In this document: one piece after another, positions 7,504-10,421 of the stretch
Numbering within the stretch: position 1 is the first letter of the stretch
How the letters are laid out: every line of letters starts with the position of its first letter
Origin: JBBAGE01 sp041655055
GTDB lineage: Bacteria > Pseudomonadota > Alphaproteobacteria > Rhodobacterales > Rhodobacteraceae
Assembly: GCA_041655055.1 (NCBI GenBank)
Contig: JBBAGE010000081.1
Coordinates: forward strand, 1-10,421
Direction of reading: 5' to 3'
DNA: 10,421 nucleotides
Program-made: the position numbers and the translations under genes
Notes under the pieces: model-generated
What the model was told of the DNA's origin: nothing
Seen by the model: only the letters and a program-made list of their open reading frames with translations
Databases searched by the model: none

Positions 7504-7540
7504 GTCGCTGATATATGTGATATTATCGCAACATTGTAAG

Positions 7541-8176
7541 TCAGCCGAGATCATGCCGCGCCTTGGCGACCAATCCGGCAAGGGTCTGGGTGGTCTGGCG
7601 CCCGAAAAGCGCCTCATGCCCGGCAATGAAACTGGGGGTGCCCATCAGCGCCATGTCATTGCCCAGTTGCATCGAGTGGCCGATATGATTGAGCACGGCC
7701 GGCGATTCCATATCCGCGCGCAGACGCGCGATATCCAGCCCGATATCCTCGGCAACACGCAGCGCCGCCTGTTCATCAGCCTTGCCCGAGATCGCCATCA
7801 AATTGCTGTGAAACGCCCAGTAGTTGCCCTGTTGCAGCGCCGCGAGCGACACTTTGGTCGCCGCCACCGAATCGTCGCCAAAGATCGGCCATTCGCGCAG
7901 CACCACCCGCAAACCCGGATCGCTTTCGATCAGCCGGGCGATGTCGGGCACGGATGTGCGGCAATGCGGGCAATTGTAATCAAAAAATTCAACGAGCGTC
8001 ACATCACCGTCCGGATTACCCAGAACAGGGGTGTCGGGCTGGCGTTCCAACGCCTGGCGCAACCCTTCGGGCATGGGGTTTTCATGCGCGAATGCGGGCA
8101 ATCCCGCCCCAAGCGCGCCCGCGCCCGCCAACGCAACTGTGATTGCCTGACGCCGGTTCATCGCGGTTTGCTTCAT
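7541..8176 (-). CDS. DsbA-family periplasmic thiol oxidoreductase (Com1/DsbG-like)
   Basis: This is a periplasmic thioredoxin-fold protein with inserted helical domain, 211 residues from the chosen ATG. An upstream in-frame GTG at 8185 would add three residues, but the AGG eight bases before the ATG favours 8176. The signal peptide has a twin arginine (NRRQAITVAL, Arg8-Arg9) and an AFA/HE cleavage near residue 30, so Tat export is possible. The active site is FFDYNCPHCR (Cys69, Cys72), and the cis-Pro loop is MGTPSFIAG (Thr180-Pro181). CPHC is the DsbA pair, whereas Thr before cis-Pro is typical of DsbC/DsbG and Com1-like proteins. It is first in an operon with DsbD, so it may act as a reductase or isomerase kept reduced by DsbD rather than as an oxidase. 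No DsbB is in the window. The direction of the reaction cannot be settled from sequence. Confidence 0.9.
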   Translation of the reverse strand: MKQTAMNRRQAITVALAGAGALGAGLPAFAHENPMPEGLRQALERQPDTPVLGNPDGDVTLVEFFDYNCPHCRTSVPDIARLIESDPGLRVVLREWPIFGDDSVAATKVSLAALQQGNYWAFHSNLMAISGKADEQAALRVAEDIGLDIARLRADMESPAVLNHIGHSMQLGNDMALMGTPSFIAGHEALFGRQTTQTLAGLVAKARHDLG

Positions 8177-8226
8177 GGTGTTCACCTGTCATTCTGTTAG
8201 CCTGTGTGCGGTTTAACTGCCCCGGG

Positions 8227-8243
8227 CTTAAGCGAGCCTTAAG
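8227..8243. promoter_or_regulatory. CTTAAG-N5-CTTAAG direct repeat, probable response-regulator box
   Basis: Two identical CTTAAG hexamers (8227-8232 and 8238-8243) are separated by CGAGC, an 11-base period. This is the classic tandem-site geometry of OmpR-family regulators and closely matches the recalled PmrA/QseB pattern (C/T)TTAA-N6-(C/T)TTAA. It sits in the 112 bases between the divergent DsbA-like gene and the regulator gene. One dimer of the encoded regulator could therefore control both transcripts. Because each hexamer is its own reverse complement, the site reads alike on both strands. I see no convincing -35/-10 pair in either direction. Confidence 0.7.
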
Positions 8244-8288
8244 CTATGGCAGGCAAAGCTACCGCCACATCACGAATAGGAGAGCGGC

Positions 8289-8957
8289 GTGAGAATCCTG
8301 ATCGTCGAGGATGACGATATTTTGCGCGACGGGCTGGGGGTCGGCCTGCGTCTGGCGGGATTTTCGCCCGAAACCGTCGGCAATTGCACCGATGCGCGCG
8401 CCGCATTGGCCATGGGCGGGTTTGAGGCCATGGTTCTCGATCTGATGCTGCCCGATGGCTCGGGGATCGAGCTTTTGGCCGATATCCGCGCCGAGGGGGA
8501 TATTCTGCCGGTGCTGGTGCTTAGCGCGCGCGACCGGCTGGGCGATAAGGTCGCGGGGCTGGATGCGGGGGCCGATGATTATCTGGGCAAACCGTTCGAA
8601 CTGGCGGAACTGGCCGCGCGGCTGCGCGCAATTTTGCGCCGCAACCGGGGGCAGGCCGAAAATCTGGCGCGCTGGAACGGGTTGCAGCTTGACCCCGCGC
8701 AATTGCGCGGCAGCATCCATGGCCAGATGATCCAGTTTTCCAACCGCGAATTCACCATATTGCAGGCGCTGATCGAACGGCCGGGCGCGATATTGTCCAA
8801 GGCCTTTCTGGAAGAGCGGCTCTATGGCTGGCAAGAGGATGTGGAAAGCAACACGGTCGAGGTGCATATCCACAAACTGCGCCAGAAACTCGGCCCGCAA
8901 TTCATCGAAACGATCCGCGGCGCCGGCTATCGCCTCGCGGATGAGGCGGCGCCATGA
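8289..8957 (+). CDS. OmpR-family response regulator, QseB/PmrA type (DsbR-like)
   Basis: This is a DNA-binding response regulator, 222 residues. The receiver domain (1-115) has acidic residues Glu7-Asp8-Asp9, phospho-acceptor Asp51 (MVLDLMLPDGSG), Ser79 in VLSARD, and Lys101 in YLGKPFEL. The winged-helix domain (about 125-218) has the usual VESNTVEVHIHKLRQKL recognition region and the IRGAGYRL wing. The GTG start is supported by TAGGAGA about five bases upstream. The kinase ATG overlaps the stop (ATGA). Divergent from the dsb operon with a CTTAAG repeat in between, it is probably that operon's activator and self-regulator. It resembles P. aeruginosa DsbR by position and type, but QseB/PmrA-like regulators are numerous, so the specific name is inferred from context. 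Confidence 0.93.
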   Translation: MRILIVEDDDILRDGLGVGLRLAGFSPETVGNCTDARAALAMGGFEAMVLDLMLPDGSGIELLADIRAEGDILPVLVLSARDRLGDKVAGLDAGADDYLGKPFELAELAARLRAILRRNRGQAENLARWNGLQLDPAQLRGSIHGQMIQFSNREFTILQALIERPGAILSKAFLEERLYGWQEDVESNTVEVHIHKLRQKLGPQFIETIRGAGYRLADEAAP

Positions 8958-10309
8958 CATCGATCCGCACCCGGCTGTTCGTGATCCTGTTGCTGGCGAC
9001 ATCGGCGGTCTGGCTGTCGGCGGTGGTGTGGATTCAGCATTCCACCCGAACCCAGGTGGAACATGTGCTCGACCGCCGCTTGCAGGAATCGGCGCAGATG
9101 GTCGCCTCGCTGATCGCGCGCAGCGGCGGGATGATCGCGCCCGATACGGCGGCGCTGGTGAATCAGGCCCCCGCGCTTGGCGATGTCGCGCATGATTTCA
9201 GCCGACAGTTGATCTGTCAGGTCTGGGGCTTTGACGGCCAATTGAAAAGCGAATCCCTGGGCGCGCCCGGTGCAAGGATCGCGGGCGATACCCCCGGTTT
9301 CAGCGAAAACCGGGTCGAGGGCGAGGTCTGGCGCGTCTATTCCCATGTGGATCCGGATCTGGGCATCCGCGTGCTGGTGGGCGATGCGCGCTCGGTCCGC
9401 GACGGGCTTGTCAATGATGTGGCGCTGGGGCTGGTGTTGCCGGCGCTGCTGATCCTGCCGCTTCTGGCCGGGTTGATCTGGCTGGCGGTGCGGCGCGGGC
9501 TGGCGCCGCTCGACCAAACGGCGGATAATCTGGCCCGCAGGCCCGCCACCGATTTCAGCCCGCTTGCCCATGGCGCCAGCCCCGCCGAATTGCGCCCGAT
9601 GATCGGCGCGCTGAATGATCTGTTTTCCCGGGTCGAAACCCTGCGCGCGCGGGAACGCAATTTCACCGCCTTTGCCGCGCATGAACTGAAAACCCCGCTC
9701 GCCGGCCTGAAAACCCAGGCCCAGATCGCCGCGATTGCCCCCGATGCCGATACCCGCCAGCGCGCGCTGGATCAGATCGCCACCGGCGTGGATCGCACTG
9801 ACCGCATGGTGCGCCAATTGCTGGATATGACGGCAGCCGAACATGCCACCGTCGACGCCCAAAACCCGCCACAAGATGGCGCGGATATCCTGCACAGGGT
9901 GGCCCATAGCCTGGCAACGCTGGCAAACATGCGCGAAGTGGGCCTTGATATCGACGCCGCGCCCGGCGCATGGGCGACGCGTGACGCCGATCTGCTGGCC
10001 CCCGCGCTTCGCAACCTTTTGGAAAATGCGATCCATGCCGCCCCGCCCGGCACCCGGGTAAGCGCGGTGATGGCGCCCGCGGGCGCGGACATCCGCTTCA
10101 GCATCCGCGATCGCGGGCCCGGCATCGCCGATAGCGACCGCCCGCATGTGACCGAACGTTTCTATCGCGGCGCGGGTCACCCATCGGGGGGCGGATCGGG
10201 GCTTGGGCTTGCGATCGTGGCGGCGGTCATGGCGCGGCTGGGGGGTGAATTGCGGCTTGCGCCGCGCGCGGGCGGCGGGGAACAGGCCGATCTGATCCTG
10301 CCCGGCTAG
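8954..10309 (+). CDS. Sensor histidine kinase, QseC/PmrB-like, single periplasmic cysteine (DsbS-like)
   Basis: This is a membrane sensor kinase partner of the preceding regulator, 451 residues. TM1 is at about 8-27, a periplasmic sensor domain at 28-157, TM2 at about 158-179, and a HAMP-like linker at 180-230. The HisKA domain has phospho-acceptor His243 (FAAHELKTPLAGL). The ATPase domain has the N-box Asn358 (NLLENAIHAAP), G1 DRGPGI (386-391) and G2 GSGLGLAIV (414-422). All catalytic parts look intact. The sensor domain has ICQVWGFDG (87-95); Cys88 is the only cysteine in the whole protein, at a place where QseC-like sensors usually have a non-cysteine residue before QVWD. A lone periplasmic cysteine suits binding of Cu(I) or sensing of thiol oxidation, as reported for DsbS. 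Translation is coupled to the regulator (ATGA). Confidence 0.92.
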   Translation: MTSIRTRLFVILLLATSAVWLSAVVWIQHSTRTQVEHVLDRRLQESAQMVASLIARSGGMIAPDTAALVNQAPALGDVAHDFSRQLICQVWGFDGQLKSESLGAPGARIAGDTPGFSENRVEGEVWRVYSHVDPDLGIRVLVGDARSVRDGLVNDVALGLVLPALLILPLLAGLIWLAVRRGLAPLDQTADNLARRPATDFSPLAHGASPAELRPMIGALNDLFSRVETLRARERNFTAFAAHELKTPLAGLKTQAQIAAIAPDADTRQRALDQIATGVDRTDRMVRQLLDMTAAEHATVDAQNPPQDGADILHRVAHSLATLANMREVGLDIDAAPGAWATRDADLLAPALRNLLENAIHAAPPGTRVSAVMAPAGADIRFSIRDRGPGIADSDRPHVTERFYRGAGHPSGGGSGLGLAIVAAVMARLGGELRLAPRAGGGEQADLILPG

Positions 10310-10421
10310 CCCTGCCAGAGCGATAATTGCACCGGCGCATCCGGCCCCGCCGCGGCCCCTTCCAGCGCCGACAGGGTGACACCCAGCAGCCGGATGCCTT
10401 TGGGGCTGGGAAACAGCGGGC
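10306..10421 (-). CDS. dinB: DNA polymerase IV, C-terminal end only
   Basis: This is the last 37 or so codons of a Y-family DNA polymerase running off the right edge. The visible C-terminus includes SPKGIRLLGVTLSALEG, typical of the little-finger end of DinB, then a short linker and QLSLWQG. QLSLW fits the beta-clamp-binding motif QLxLF at the extreme C-terminus of Pol IV. The stop TAG lies within the palindrome CTAG that also supplies the kinase stop, so the convergent genes overlap by four bases. There is no terminator between them. The call rests on a short piece, but the two motifs together are characteristic. Confidence 0.82.
   Translation of the reverse strand, partial: PLFPSPKGIRLLGVTLSALEGAAAGPDAPVQLSLWQG

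Noticed and set aside
8177..8185. GTG at 8185 as start of the DsbA-like gene
   Set aside because: The AGG ribosome site lies at proper distance from the ATG at 8176 but is too close to the GTG.
8927..10180. Long 417-residue open frame on the minus strand opposite the kinase gene
   Set aside because: It has no recognisable domain, is rich in Arg, Gln, Gly and Ala as expected from the opposite strand of GC-rich DNA, and covers a kinase with all catalytic motifs intact.

Overview
The window is GC-rich, densely packed chromosomal DNA from an alphaproteobacterium, most likely a member of the Rhodobacterales (Rhodobacteraceae). The grounds are codon and base use, the short cytosolic-type SppA peptidase, a SitABCD-type manganese importer behind a Fur/Mur-like operator, and genes joined mainly by ATGA or TAATG start/stop overlaps. 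The species assignment is inference. There are no mobile elements, tRNAs, rRNAs or CRISPR arrays, and no gene-free stretch longer than about 125 bases.

Layout. (1) Positions 1-520, minus: 5' portion of an S49 peptidase gene (SppA type), running off the left edge. (2) 574-4011, minus: a four-gene metal ABC importer, sitA-sitB-sitC-sitD, with every junction a 4-base ATGA overlap. Its promoter region carries a 7-1-7 inverted repeat of Fur-family form (4071-4085), a good candidate Mur (manganese-responsive Fur homologue) operator. (3) 4103-4126: a hairpin terminator separating the sit operon from the operon upstream. (4) 4136-8176, minus: a periplasmic thiol-redox operon: a DsbA/Com1-like oxidoreductase, a full three-domain DsbD, a membrane-anchored TlpA-like thioredoxin, and an L,D-transpeptidase lipoprotein. 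(5) 8289-10309, plus: a divergent two-component system, with an OmpR-family regulator and a QseC/PmrB-like sensor kinase. (6) 10306-10421, minus: the 3' end of dinB (DNA polymerase IV), whose stop codon overlaps that of the kinase.

How the parts work together. The Dsb genes plus divergent two-component system match the layout of the Pseudomonas aeruginosa dsbG/dsbE-like/dsbD2 locus with its DsbRS regulators, recalled from knowledge and reported to respond to copper. The kinase here has a single cysteine in all 451 residues, located in the periplasmic sensor domain. A CTTAAG-N5-CTTAAG direct repeat (11-base period) sits between the divergent units and is of PmrA/QseB type. The operon ends with an L,D-transpeptidase, a cysteine enzyme translationally coupled to the TlpA-like reductase. 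In E. coli, DsbG protects the single cysteine of L,D-transpeptidases from oxidation. The simplest reading is a stress-induced electron relay (DsbD to the DsbA/G-like and TlpA-like proteins) co-expressed with one of its clients. The coupling of sensor, relay and client in one locus is the most interesting point of the window. The sit operon beside it supplies manganese, which also fits oxidative-stress defence, but nothing in the sequence shows the two are co-regulated.
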